From Botrimarina mediterranea (lineage in GTDB: Bacteria; Planctomycetota; Planctomycetia; Pirellulales; Lacipirellulaceae): a stretch of 64,000 bases of DNA. This document shows positions 8,547 to 17,245 of this stretch, one piece after another (the stretch's first letter is position 1; each line of letters opens with the position of its first letter). Position numbers and translations under genes: made by a program. Under the pieces are notes generated by a model, which saw only the letters and a program-made list of their open reading frames with translations, did not search any database and was not told the origin of the DNA. The DNA is taken from NCBI RefSeq assembly GCF_007753265.1, contig NZ_CP036349.1, positions 3,629,363-3,693,362 of the forward strand, read 5' to 3'.

Positions 8547-8639
8547 TCTGAGCCGTGGGCGCGAGCCCTCGGTGGGCGGCGCGGACGGAGGTGACGCTCG
8601 ATTGCGCCACCCACCTAGGGCTCGCGCCCGCGGCTCAGA
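8547..8639. repeat. Long inverted repeat, 35-base arms
   Basis: Arms at 8547-8581 and 8605-8639 are complementary with three mismatches over 35 positions, with a 23-base spacer. Both arms contain a gcgcgagccct core. A transcript would fold into a very stable hairpin. There is no T-tract, so it is not a classical terminator. It may be a dispersed REP-like element of this genome or a 3'-end stabiliser for the pilin operon. Confidence 0.8.
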
Positions 8640-8965
8640 CGCACCGGTGGATAGAGACCCCATAGCATCGCTTTTAAGGGCCCTAGCAGGCACGTACAGG
8701 CCACGTTGACGTGCTTCAGCACAGAATGCCACCTCGGAGTTGGAACGCGTTAAAGGGCCCTCTGTGAGCCTTAGGCGGGGCGCCTTGTTTTACGGTCATT
8801 CCGGTCTATTTGCCGGCTTTTCGCTTGCTTTTGGCCACAGGACTCTGATGTGCTGAGCTTGCGACAGACCGTCCGTAGTACACGCGCTCCGTGTTACAAA
8901 ATGCTGGCGAGCCGGAAGCTCACGGGCGTTTTGCAGCTCTTATAGCGTACTTCATATTGCCGTAG

Positions 8966-9163
8966 CGTCTCGCGCAGAGACGCGGAGACGCAGAGGGTAG
9001 GCAGCGAAGACTCACGCCAAGGCGCCAAGCCGCAAAGAACGTGTTGTTGTTTGATCGTTCGCGGCTGCGCTTATTTCTCAACGACTTTGTCTTTGCGCCG
9101 TGGCGGCTTTGCGTGAGTCTTGAAGGCATCTAACTCTGCGCCTCTGCGTCTCTGCGCGAGACG
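8966..9163. repeat. Nested double inverted repeat (198 bases)
   Basis: The outer arms, 8966-8995 and 9134-9163, match as inverted repeats with two mismatches in 30. A second, inner pair lies at 9007-9038 and 9090-9121; both begin or end with the same aagactcacgc block and then match imperfectly. The outer arms are themselves built from short repeats of a cgcagagacg type. The symmetry suggests a non-autonomous mobile or REP-like element; no coding capacity is visible inside. Confidence 0.8.
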
Positions 9164-9273
9164 TCCCCACGTTGCTCCGTGGATCAGAGCGAGGCTAGAA
9201 ACGCTACGGTCAAGTGAAGCACGCTCTAATCAAAGCCTTGGCGATCAAGAGGTTGTGTCAAACGCTAGGCAAA

Positions 9274-9348
9274 GAACCGGGGGCTAAGGCCCCGCGGCTA
9301 GTAAGTCCTAGCCCGTAAGATCAGCGGGCACGCCTTAGCGTCCGGTTC
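9274..9348. repeat. Imperfect inverted repeat, 26-base arms
   Basis: Arms at 9274-9299 and 9323-9348 share the sequence gaaccgg at the outer end and gctaaggc inside, with seven mismatches in 26. It looks like a decayed or diverged palindromic intergenic element. Confidence 0.55.
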
Positions 9349-9443
9349 CTCGACTTACGAGGAAGGGTGCAAAATGCGCTCACGCTTCCAGCTTGCTGGC
9401 AACTCGCGGTTGAACCTTCGTTGGTAAGGCAGTCGATTCATGC

Positions 9444-9460
9444 GGTCCGCACAGCGGACC
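9444..9460. repeat. Short perfect hairpin beyond the sigma-54 activator stop
   Basis: Perfect 7-base arms (9444-9450 and 9454-9460) around a three-base loop, 11 bases beyond the minus-strand gene end at 9471. It could help end transcription of that gene, but there is no T-tract. Confidence 0.4.
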
Positions 9461-9470
9461 CTACGCGGTG

Positions 9471-11012
9471 CTACTCGACTGCGGTTGCGCCGTTGGTGAC
9501 GCGACTCTTCACCGTGCGGCGGTCGATTCCTAGCACGCGCGCGGCCGGTTCATAGCCGCCAACCTGCGCATGGATGTGGCGACAGTACGCGGTGAGCAGT
9601 TCGTCCGCGGTGAGCTCGCCTTGCTCGGCGAGCGCAAGCCACGCGGCGCGTGTCGTTGCGGCCTCGTGGGACGCCGGGAGGTACTCGCCGCGCACCAATA
9701 CACCGCGGACGCATTGCTCCAGTTCGCGGATGTTGCCGGGCCACTCGTAGTCGCGCGGCAGCCGCTCATCGATCCATGCGAGGACATCGGCCGCGAGCTC
9801 GTCGGCCTCGGACGACGCGGCAGCGCCAAGCAGTCTGCCGGTGAGGAAGCGCACGAGTCCAGCGATCGCCTCGGGGCGATCGAGCAGATGCTCGGCGAGC
9901 GATGGCAACTCGATACGATCCGAGCAGAGCCGGTAGTAGAGGTCTTCCCGGAAACGCCCAGCTCGCATCTCGGCGGCGAGGTCGCGATTGGTAGCGGCAA
10001 TCAACTTGCCGGCAAAGCGACGCGGCAAGGTCTCGCCAAGCCGGCTGTAGTCGCGCGACTGGGCGACTCGCAACAGCTTCACTTGGATCGCCGGATCGAC
10101 GTCGCCGATCTCGTCGAGGAACACGGCGCCGTGCTCCGGGCAGCGTTCGAGCCAGCCGACACGGTCCGCCGTCGCGCCGGTGAACGAGCCCTTGGCGTGC
10201 CCGAAGAGCTCGGACTCGACGAGCGTCGGCGACAACGCCGACAAGTTGAGCGCGATGAACGAATCGTCATCGCCGACGAACGAACCCGTCGCCGGATCGA
10301 ACGGCCTGTACTGCGCGCGGCCGATCGCCCGGGCGACGAGCTCCTTGCCGGCGCCGGAGGGACCCGTGACGAGAGTCGCCAGCTCGCGCATCCGGTCGTA
10401 AAGCAACCGCCGGTAGCGACGCAGGTCGTGCGTGAAGATCGACTGCCAGACCGCCGCGCGCAACCGCGTCGCGGGGCCCGACTCGCCGATCAGGCAGCTG
10501 TAGATGCCGTCGAAGGCGCGGCGGACTTGGTAGAGACAAGCGAAGAGGTGCTCGCTTGTCGATAGCTGGGCGCGCTGCTCTTCGCTGAGCGGTCGGTGGA
10601 GCCGTTCACGCTCGTCACGGAACGCGGCCCACGCTTTGGCGACGCGGCGGTCGTTGCGTTGGGGATAGACGAGCTCGGCGCCGATGCTCGCCACGTGGCG
10701 GTAATAGAGCGTGTAGGTGACCGCGTCGTCGTAGAGAGCCGCGTCCCGCCCGCTAAGCGACCCCTCGCACGTCTGCCGTTCAACGAGACGCTCGACCAGT
10801 TCGCTCGCCAGCGTGGTGATCGCAACAACGTTGGGGCGGTCGGTGCGGCTGGCGCTGGCGATGCGGCTCCATGAGGCAAGTGGTTCCGGCGAGTAAGCGT
10901 CGCGAAGGACGGCCTGCTCCAGCGTGATCCGCTCGGGCAAGAACGGGTTGCAGTAGGTCAGGTCGGACAGCGAACGGAGCAGGTGGTGCTCGTCATCGTT
11001 CAGACGGGACAT
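9471..11012 (-). CDS. Sigma-54-dependent transcriptional activator (AAA+)
   Basis: A 513-residue bacterial enhancer-binding protein. It has a sigma-54-interaction AAA+ domain at about residues 205-440: Walker A GPSGAGKE (217-224), the sigma-54 contact loop as GSFTGA (275-280, one residue off the usual GAFTGA), Walker B VFLDEIG (297-303) and WPGNIRELEQ near 424. A Fis-type helix-turn-helix closes the protein (about 484-507, YEPAARVLGIDRRTVKSRV). The N-terminal 200 residues are not a receiver, GAF or PAS domain that I can recognise and may be a novel sensor. I chose the ATG at 11012 because a longer start at 11075 would put the start codon in the loop of a perfect palindrome. The gene is divergent from a large membrane protein gene. 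Confidence 0.88.
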   Translation of the reverse strand: MSRLNDDEHHLLRSLSDLTYCNPFLPERITLEQAVLRDAYSPEPLASWSRIASASRTDRPNVVAITTLASELVERLVERQTCEGSLSGRDAALYDDAVTYTLYYRHVASIGAELVYPQRNDRRVAKAWAAFRDERERLHRPLSEEQRAQLSTSEHLFACLYQVRRAFDGIYSCLIGESGPATRLRAAVWQSIFTHDLRRYRRLLYDRMRELATLVTGPSGAGKELVARAIGRAQYRPFDPATGSFVGDDDSFIALNLSALSPTLVESELFGHAKGSFTGATADRVGWLERCPEHGAVFLDEIGDVDPAIQVKLLRVAQSRDYSRLGETLPRRFAGKLIAATNRDLAAEMRAGRFREDLYYRLCSDRIELPSLAEHLLDRPEAIAGLVRFLTGRLLGAAASSEADELAADVLAWIDERLPRDYEWPGNIRELEQCVRGVLVRGEYLPASHEAATTRAAWLALAEQGELTADELLTAYCRHIHAQVGGYEPAARVLGIDRRTVKSRVTNGATAVE

Positions 11013-11055
11013 GGTTGGCAGGTTGCTGAGGTCTCTATTGAACGCCCACCAACAG

Positions 11056-11093
11056 TGTACATCGGGCGCCATCATTTTGGCGCCCGATGTACA
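11056..11093. promoter_or_regulatory. Perfect palindrome, probable operator or attenuator
   Basis: Two perfect 15-base arms (11056-11070 and 11079-11093) around an 8-base A/T-rich loop (atcatttt). Each arm is tgtacatcgggcgcc or its complement. It lies 43 bases before the sigma-54 activator start and about 160 bases before the divergent membrane protein gene. The position and perfect symmetry suit a dimeric regulator site or an RNA hairpin in the 5' leader. Binding by the adjacent activator is inference. Confidence 0.65.
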
Positions 11094-11252
11094 GCCTCGC
11101 TCAAAGTCGCGTGTCGCCGGAGAGACGGAAATTGTCGCAAACTACTGTCGGGTAAAGACATACGCATCGCTAACGCCATTGGCGCCGGCGTTGCGTATGG
11201 GGCGGTCGCTGTTCCCGACGACCGTTTTTCTCCCTCCGTAAGGACCGACGCC

Positions 11253-13694
11253 ATGATGGATGCCGACACACCGCCCGCCGCCAGCGAGACGGGCGCCTCT
11301 ACGAGTTTGGTGCAGACGCTTCTCGACCCCCGCAGCCTCCAGGCCCTGATGCTTGGCGGCGGGGGGCTGCTGACCCTCGGCCTCGTCCTGTGGCTGACGG
11401 TGATCGGCGTCTTCGACAATCCACTCCACGCCGCCGTCGGGCTGGGTGTGGCGAACTTCTCCCTCTTGGGCGTGGGTGCGTGGCTCGCCGCCCGCACCCG
11501 CTACCGTCTCGCCGGCCGCGCAACGGCGATGCTTGCCTGCTTGCTCTTGCCGCTCAATCTATGGTTCTACGACGCCCAAGGTCTCGTGACGCTCGCAGGC
11601 GGCGGCAACCTCTGGGTCCCCGCCCTAATTTGCTGCGTCGTCTACGCCGGCGTCGCGCGACTCTTGAAAGATTCGCTTTTCGTCTACGCGTTCGCCGCCG
11701 GCGTCGCGATGACAGGCCTAGTGTTCTTGGCCGATGGCGATGTCGCTCGCTTCTGGGAAGTCCTAGCGCCGAGCACGCTGCTGGTGTCTCTGGGCGTCGC
11801 CTGCATCCATGCCGAGCGACTGTTCCCAAACGCCAGCGAGCCCGACGAACCCTTCAGTCGGCAGGACTTCGGCCTAGCGTTCTTCCGCGCCGGCCACGCG
11901 CTACTCGCCAGCGGACTTGGTCTGCTGCTCGTTGGTCGCATCGCAGGACGGTTCTATGAGACGCTGTTCGCGGACCTTGGCTGGTTCGTGCAGCCCGACG
12001 TGGCGACAGTCGCCAGCGTGAAGCTCGCAGCGCTCGGCGTCGCGCTGGTGGGCGCCTATGCTTACGCCTACAGCCGCTGGTCGCGTACCGGGCAGGGCCG
12101 CTACACGCTGCTGTCCGCGCTCGCGCTATCGTGGAGTGGCGCCATCGGCGTCGACTTGGCTGGCATCGTGATCACCGAGGTGATGGTCGCCGGCGTGCTC
12201 GGCGTCGTTGCGTTGGCTTGCCAACTGGCGCTGAACGGTCGGCGTCATGAAAGCAGCGAAGAAGCCGCGACCGAAGCCGATGTCACTCAATTGCTCGATG
12301 GCACGGCGCGTGTCGCCGGCGCGGCGGGCTTGGCGCTCGCTCTTGCCCAGTTGGTGCGGGCGGCGTGGTTGGGCAGCTTCGGTCCGCTCGCCTTCACGCT
12401 CGATTGGGGCTACGCGGCGGCCGCAGGGCTCGTTGCAGTCTCGACGGTGCTGCAAGCGATGCGGTCCACCCAGGCGCTGCGTTGGATGCCGGTTGGCCTC
12501 GCAGGCGCAGCGTCGGTTGCGGGACTCGTGGCCGCCGGCGCGACGGGTCTACCAATCGCGTGGGTGCTCTCCGCCGCGACCCTCGCCCCGCTGACGATGG
12601 GCGTCGCCACGCTGCTGCGACGTGACGAGGAAAGCACCGCACTGGGGCGTGGCGTCGAAGCGAGCGTGCTGTTCGTCGGCGGCTTAATCGCGCCGTTCGC
12701 GCTCTTCGAGACGGGGCTCGCGACCATCCTCGGCACGGGCGGCGTCACCGTCGCGTTGGCGTTTGTCGCTTGTCAGCAGAAACGCTACACAACGGTCTTC
12801 CTTGCAACGCTCGCTGCCGTTGCGACTGCTTCGCAAGCGGTGGTGGTCTACGACCTCGACGCTTGCTTGCCGCTCTTGGCGGTTAGCGTTGTCGCAACGA
12901 CATTAATCTTCCTCGAGAAGTTTGGCACGCCGGTGCGGCTGGCCGGTCCGGCGCGGGTGGCGATGGTGGTCGCCGGCGTCGCCGGCGTGTTGCTGGCGGG
13001 CAACCGGTTGCTTGGCGACGACGCCACTTGGCCGCTGCTGGGGACCGTCGCCGCTCAAGCGGTCATGACAGCCCTGGCGGTCGCGCTCACGCGGCGTGAA
13101 GAGGGCCGCAGCCCGCTCGTGGCGCTCGGGTTGGTGCAGGTCGCCGCGTCGGCTTTGCTGCTCAACACGATGTCGCAACTGGAGTTCATCCAGCGGATCG
13201 AACTGCTCGCCACCGCAGTGGGCGTCGTGCTTGTGACGACGGGACTCATTGGCTGGCGGCGCGAGGCCGGCGAAACGCTGGCCGAGGACTCGGCCACCGA
13301 CGTCAATCTGTGGCTTGGCAGCTTCCTGGCGGCGGTACCGATGACGCTTGGCCTGATCGTCGCCCGATTCCTCGGCGGCGCGACGGCGTGGGTCGCATTG
13401 CACGACGTGGGCGTCCTCGCCATCGGATTGGGGCTCGTCGGGACGGGCGTGCTTTGCCGCCTGCGGGCCCCGACGCTCGCCGGCGCCGGGATGCTGATGG
13501 TGTATCTGACGAGTCTGGTGACGCTGCTGCATCTGCCCGATCAGTTGCAGAATGTTGCGGTCTACCTGATGGCCGGCGGCGGCGTGTTGTTCGGCGCCGC
13601 GGTGCTGCTGAGCGTGTACCGCGACCGGCTGCTGGCCATCCCTTCGCGGATCCGCGAAGGGGAGGGCGTCTTCGCGGTGCTCAAGTGGAGGTGA
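11253..13694 (+). CDS. Large polytopic membrane protein of unknown function
   Basis: An 813-residue protein made almost entirely of hydrophobic segments, roughly twenty or more, rich in Ala, Leu, Val and Gly, with short loops. A 50-residue soluble N-terminus and a basic C-terminus (YRDRLLAIPSRIREGEG) frame the membrane part. No transporter or enzyme motif is recognisable. The start at 11253 has an aagga ribosome-binding site about eight bases upstream; the open frame to its left is non-coding leader. It is divergent from the sigma-54 activator and is followed by a strong terminator, so it is probably a single-gene transcript. Confidence 0.75.
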   Translation: MMDADTPPAASETGASTSLVQTLLDPRSLQALMLGGGGLLTLGLVLWLTVIGVFDNPLHAAVGLGVANFSLLGVGAWLAARTRYRLAGRATAMLACLLLPLNLWFYDAQGLVTLAGGGNLWVPALICCVVYAGVARLLKDSLFVYAFAAGVAMTGLVFLADGDVARFWEVLAPSTLLVSLGVACIHAERLFPNASEPDEPFSRQDFGLAFFRAGHALLASGLGLLLVGRIAGRFYETLFADLGWFVQPDVATVASVKLAALGVALVGAYAYAYSRWSRTGQGRYTLLSALALSWSGAIGVDLAGIVITEVMVAGVLGVVALACQLALNGRRHESSEEAATEADVTQLLDGTARVAGAAGLALALAQLVRAAWLGSFGPLAFTLDWGYAAAAGLVAVSTVLQAMRSTQALRWMPVGLAGAASVAGLVAAGATGLPIAWVLSAATLAPLTMGVATLLRRDEESTALGRGVEASVLFVGGLIAPFALFETGLATILGTGGVTVALAFVACQQKRYTTVFLATLAAVATASQAVVVYDLDACLPLLAVSVVATTLIFLEKFGTPVRLAGPARVAMVVAGVAGVLLAGNRLLGDDATWPLLGTVAAQAVMTALAVALTRREEGRSPLVALGLVQVAASALLLNTMSQLEFIQRIELLATAVGVVLVTTGLIGWRREAGETLAEDSATDVNLWLGSFLAAVPMTLGLIVARFLGGATAWVALHDVGVLAIGLGLVGTGVLCRLRAPTLAGAGMLMVYLTSLVTLLHLPDQLQNVAVYLMAGGGVLFGAAVLLSVYRDRLLAIPSRIREGEGVFAVLKWR

Positions 13695-13735
13695 TTGAAA
13701 GCGAGCGTCGGTAGGTCGTCGGGACCCGTGACGCG

Positions 13736-13771
13736 CCGCCCGCACGGTGAAAACCGTGCGGGCGGTTTTTC
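13736..13771 (+). terminator. Rho-independent terminator
   Basis: A perfect 13-base stem (13736-13748 with 13753-13765) with a GAAA loop, followed directly by TTTTT. It lies 41 bases after the stop of the polytopic membrane protein gene. Confidence 0.93.
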
Positions 13772-14391
13772 ATTTTATAGGCATCTGGTTCGGCAGATTA
13801 CTCTCAATGACCAAAGGGCCTACTCCGGACATCGGCGCCTTCTCGGCACATGAGGTGCAGATTTGACGATGACATGAATTGCGACGCTCTTGACGGTAAT
13901 GACCCGCTGCCGATGCGGGCGAATGCCCACTAGGGATCCTGCCCCGAGTGGCAATAGCAATAAATAGGGCTGAGGCGCCCGATTTTGAGGCAGTTCCAGC
14001 GCGAGGTTGCCTGTGATGCGTGCCAAACTGCGTCCAAAAGTCCGATAATCCGGGCCGCTCACGCCTATCCGCAGACTCATTGTGAATAACCTCTTCATGA
14101 TTCGTCCCACAGCGTTGCTCTCGTTGGACGCGTGTCTATGCTGCAATTTACGTCTTAACGACGAAGAGTCCCGACGTTATCGCTCCGGCCAGCCCCCGCC
14201 AGCGAAGCGCGCCGTGTAAGGCATCGTCGCGCCGAGCCATCCACCCGCCACGACTAACTTCCCGTCTTGCGGATGAACTCCATGTGTGAGCATTCGAACA
14301 CGGATGAAGGCGGCGCCCCGCTACGGGGAATTCGATTGCAGGAAGGTGATATCGATGTTTCGCCGGCGTCCTCGAGTCGGAGGCAGCGGCG
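13772..14391. other. Intergenic region before the polysaccharide cluster
   Basis: About 620 bases without a convincing gene. A 108-codon minus-strand open frame (13820-14146) has no recognisable motif and unconvincing composition. The 3' end carries a cggaggc ribosome-binding site for the gene at 14392, so the cluster promoter presumably lies here; I could not assign -35/-10 or -24/-12 boxes. Confidence 0.5.
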
Positions 14392-17196
14392 ATGATCTGG
14401 ATCCCTTTGATCGGCGCGGTGGCGGCGTGCGCCGTATCACTATCGCTAACCGCCTACGTGATCTCTGTCTCGCACCGACTTCGACTCTATGACCAGCCCG
14501 ACCACCGCAAGGTACATCGCCAAGCGACCCCGCGTCTTGGTGGCGTAGGGATCATCGGCGCCGCACTGTTAGTGGGCGTGCCCCTGTTCGCCTGCTTGGT
14601 GGATCCCTCGACTGAAGGGGGGTGGGTTGAGTTGAAGCACTACTCGGCCCTCGCTATTGGGGCCTTGTTCGTCTTTGTTATGGGCGTGCTAGACGATCTT
14701 TGGGAAGTCTCATCACGGCTTAAGCTGATCACCTTGCTGGCGGCGTCGTGCGTGTTCTGCGCCTCGGGCGCCGGGCTTGGTGAGGTGGTCTATGACTTCC
14801 AAGCCGCCATCCGCTTTCCGTGGCTGTCGTGGATCCTCACGGCGGCTTGGATCACCGGTATGGCTGTTGCGTTCAACTTCATCGATGGGCTCGACGGACT
14901 ATCGGGCGGGTTGGCGTTGATGGCGTTTGGGGTGCTGGCCTACTTTCAGCTCGACGCCCACCACTATGCCGCGGCCGTTGCGCCCTTGGTGATGGCGGGG
15001 GCGATAGCCGGTTTCCTCCATTTCAACCGACCGCCGGCGCGTACCTTCATGGGCGATGGCGGGAGTCTCACCATCGGTTATCTGATCGGCGCGATGACAA
15101 TTGCCGCTAACGCCGAGCCAAGACCAGGCACGATGCGTGCGATGGTTGTTCCGAGCCTGGCGATGAGCGTCGCGCTCGTCGATACCGCTCTCACGCTGTT
15201 TCGCCGGAGGTACGAACAGCGCCGCTCATTGTTCACCGCTGAGCGAGGCCACATCCATCACCGACTGCTAGATCGTGGTCTACACCCACGCCAAGCCGTG
15301 CTGTTGATCCATGCCGTGTCAGCCATGGCCGTCGCTATCGGGGTCTGCTCGCTGCCGCTCGTGGGATGGTCGACCCTCGGTGGGCTGGCGCTGGTGGTTC
15401 CTCTGCTGTGGGGGCTGTTCCACGCGGCTGGCTCGGTGCGGACGACACAGATGATCTCCGCAATCCGCAGCAAACGAGAGATTGACCGTGACTCTCGACG
15501 TCACCGCAACGCCTGCGAAGCCTTACAGCTCGAGTTCGATAGCGCCAAGACCTTCAGCGAGTGGTGGCAGACCGTTTGCGACGCCGCCGAGCAACTGCGC
15601 TTCGCCCGCATTGAAATGCCGATTGCCAAGGCCATGAACGGCGAACCAATGACCTTCCGATGGGTGAACGCCGAAGGCGACGGCGAGATGGAGGATGTCG
15701 GTCGGTCGATCGACGCCAAGCTTCCTATTTGCACCGACGCGGAAGTGACCAACTTTGCTGAAGTTCGAGTGCCGGTCGGCTCCTCACTAGAATCGGCCAG
15801 CGAGCGTCTGGCGCTCTTCTCACGGCTGATGTCCGACAGTGGCTGCGCTGCGCTTCGCCGAATCCAGCGTATGGAAGAGCCTCCATGCCACGCAATCGCG
15901 GCGCAGCCCCGCGGTGAGTTCAGCGACCTACGTGTGGCAGTCGTCCATGACTTTTTCTACACCTACGCCGGCGCCGAACGTGTCGTCGAACAAATCATCC
16001 GTGTCGTTCCACAATGCGATGTCTTCGGGCTATTCGATTTTGTTCCCGACGAGAGCCGTGGCTTTCTCTGTAGCAAGCCTGTGAGCACGACGTTCCTGCA
16101 GCGAATGCCTTTGGCTCGGACCAAGCACCGGGCGTACCTGCCGTTGATGCCGCTCGCTATCGAGCAGCTCGACGTTTCGGACTACGACCTCGTGATTTCC
16201 AGCTCGTACTTGGCCGCTAAAGGGGTGATCACCGGGCCCGACCAGACGCACGTTTGCTATTGTCACAGTCCCGCGCGGTACGCCTGGGACTTGCAGCACC
16301 AGTACCTCCGCGAAGCCGGTCTTGGCTTCGGCCCCCAAGGGATTCTCGCACGGACCATCCTCCATTACTTGCGAAACTGGGACGTACGGACGGCGCTCGG
16401 CGTCGACCATTTCTTGGCGAACAGTCGATTCGTCGCCCGCCGCATTAGTAAGTTCTACCGACGTGAAGCGGTGGTGATCCACCCACCGGTGGATGTCGAT
16501 ACATTTGTTCCCTCCGTCGATGTTCGCGACGATTATTATCTCACCGCCAGCCGACTTGTCGGCTACAAGAAGATCGACGTCATTATCGAGGCGTTCAATC
16601 GCACCCCCGACCGTAGGCTGATCGTCATCGGCGACGGCCCCGAGCGACGGCGACTCGAACGCTTGGCAGGATCAAACGTTGTCCTCCGCGGTCAGCTTGG
16701 TAAGGCGTCGCTTGTTCGTCACTTGCAACGGGCGCGGGCCTTTGTGTTTGCTGCGGAAGAAGACTTCGGGATCGCCCCGGTCGAGGCTATGGCGTGCGGC
16801 ACGCCGGTGATCGCGTTTCGCAAGGGCGGCGTCACCGAGTCGCTCGAAGAAGGTAAGGCCGGGATATTCTATGACGAGCAATCCGCCGACTCGCTACTGG
16901 AAGCAATCGAGCGATTCGAGTCCCAGGGGCCTCTCAACGAGATTGATCGGATCGCGACGCGTCGCAGAGCGGAACAATTCTCGAACGACGCCTTTGTTGA
17001 GCATCTCACTTCTTTCCTTAGAGAAGTGACTGGCAACGGTCATCGTCGCGCCGGCGCCTCTCGCCGCCTTGAAGACCGTCTCCCGCGAGCGATCGAGAGC
17101 CGCCATTGCTCGACGGAAGACGTCGGCCAGACTTTGCCAGAAGCTCCAGGCGAGCTGCCGCCCATCGATGACGTATTCCCAGGGACGGATCAGTAG
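14392..17196 (+). CDS. Fusion: WecA-type phosphosugar transferase + GT4 glycosyltransferase
   Basis: A 934-residue protein joining two enzymes. Residues 1-345 are a polytopic polyprenyl-phosphate GlcNAc-1-phosphate transferase of the WecA/MraY class: DHRKVH and TPRLGG (37-51), VLDD (99-102), NFIDGLDGL (162-170), GDGGS (221-225) and HIHH (287-290). Residues 360-500 form a soluble domain I cannot name. Residues 512-890 are a GT-B glycosyltransferase of family GT4, with an N-terminal VVHDFFYTYAGAERV and a C-terminal YKKIDVIIEAF, EDFGIAPVEAMACGTPVI donor site. The first part would attach a sugar-phosphate to undecaprenyl phosphate; the second would add the next sugar. WecA homologues are normally about 350 residues, so this is a clear fusion. 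A cggaggc site precedes the ATG. Confidence 0.9.
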   Translation: MIWIPLIGAVAACAVSLSLTAYVISVSHRLRLYDQPDHRKVHRQATPRLGGVGIIGAALLVGVPLFACLVDPSTEGGWVELKHYSALAIGALFVFVMGVLDDLWEVSSRLKLITLLAASCVFCASGAGLGEVVYDFQAAIRFPWLSWILTAAWITGMAVAFNFIDGLDGLSGGLALMAFGVLAYFQLDAHHYAAAVAPLVMAGAIAGFLHFNRPPARTFMGDGGSLTIGYLIGAMTIAANAEPRPGTMRAMVVPSLAMSVALVDTALTLFRRRYEQRRSLFTAERGHIHHRLLDRGLHPRQAVLLIHAVSAMAVAIGVCSLPLVGWSTLGGLALVVPLLWGLFHAAGSVRTTQMISAIRSKREIDRDSRRHRNACEALQLEFDSAKTFSEWWQTVCDAAEQLRFARIEMPIAKAMNGEPMTFRWVNAEGDGEMEDVGRSIDAKLPICTDAEVTNFAEVRVPVGSSLESASERLALFSRLMSDSGCAALRRIQRMEEPPCHAIAAQPRGEFSDLRVAVVHDFFYTYAGAERVVEQIIRVVPQCDVFGLFDFVPDESRGFLCSKPVSTTFLQRMPLARTKHRAYLPLMPLAIEQLDVSDYDLVISSSYLAAKGVITGPDQTHVCYCHSPARYAWDLQHQYLREAGLGFGPQGILARTILHYLRNWDVRTALGVDHFLANSRFVARRISKFYRREAVVIHPPVDVDTFVPSVDVRDDYYLTASRLVGYKKIDVIIEAFNRTPDRRLIVIGDGPERRRLERLAGSNVVLRGQLGKASLVRHLQRARAFVFAAEEDFGIAPVEAMACGTPVIAFRKGGVTESLEEGKAGIFYDEQSADSLLEAIERFESQGPLNEIDRIATRRRAEQFSNDAFVEHLTSFLREVTGNGHRRAGASRRLEDRLPRAIESRHCSTEDVGQTLPEAPGELPPIDDVFPGTDQ

Positions 17197-17245
17197 GCCG
17201 TCGCGGGTCTTTAGAAGCCCTGACTAACAATCTTCGAAGTAGAAC

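Larger units (their letters stand above)
8501..9470. other. Gene-free, repeat-rich interval
   Basis: No convincing coding frame was seen here. The interval lies between the end of the pilin-like operon and the end of the minus-strand sigma-54 activator gene, so the two genes converge on it. It holds four separate inverted repeats, annotated individually. The remaining parts (about 8640-8965 and 9164-9273) show nothing recognisable. Confidence 0.7.

Noticed and set aside
8966-9163. CRISPR array
   Set aside because: The repeats are inverted, few and not regularly spaced, with no cas genes in the window.
9570-10565. 331-codon plus-strand open frame
   Set aside because: It lies entirely antisense to the sigma-54 activator, whose AAA+ motifs are unmistakable; it has no recognisable domain.
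13820-14146. 108-codon minus-strand frame in an intergenic region
   Set aside because: No motif, no ribosome-binding site I could see, and no operon context. Kept only as part of the intergenic note.
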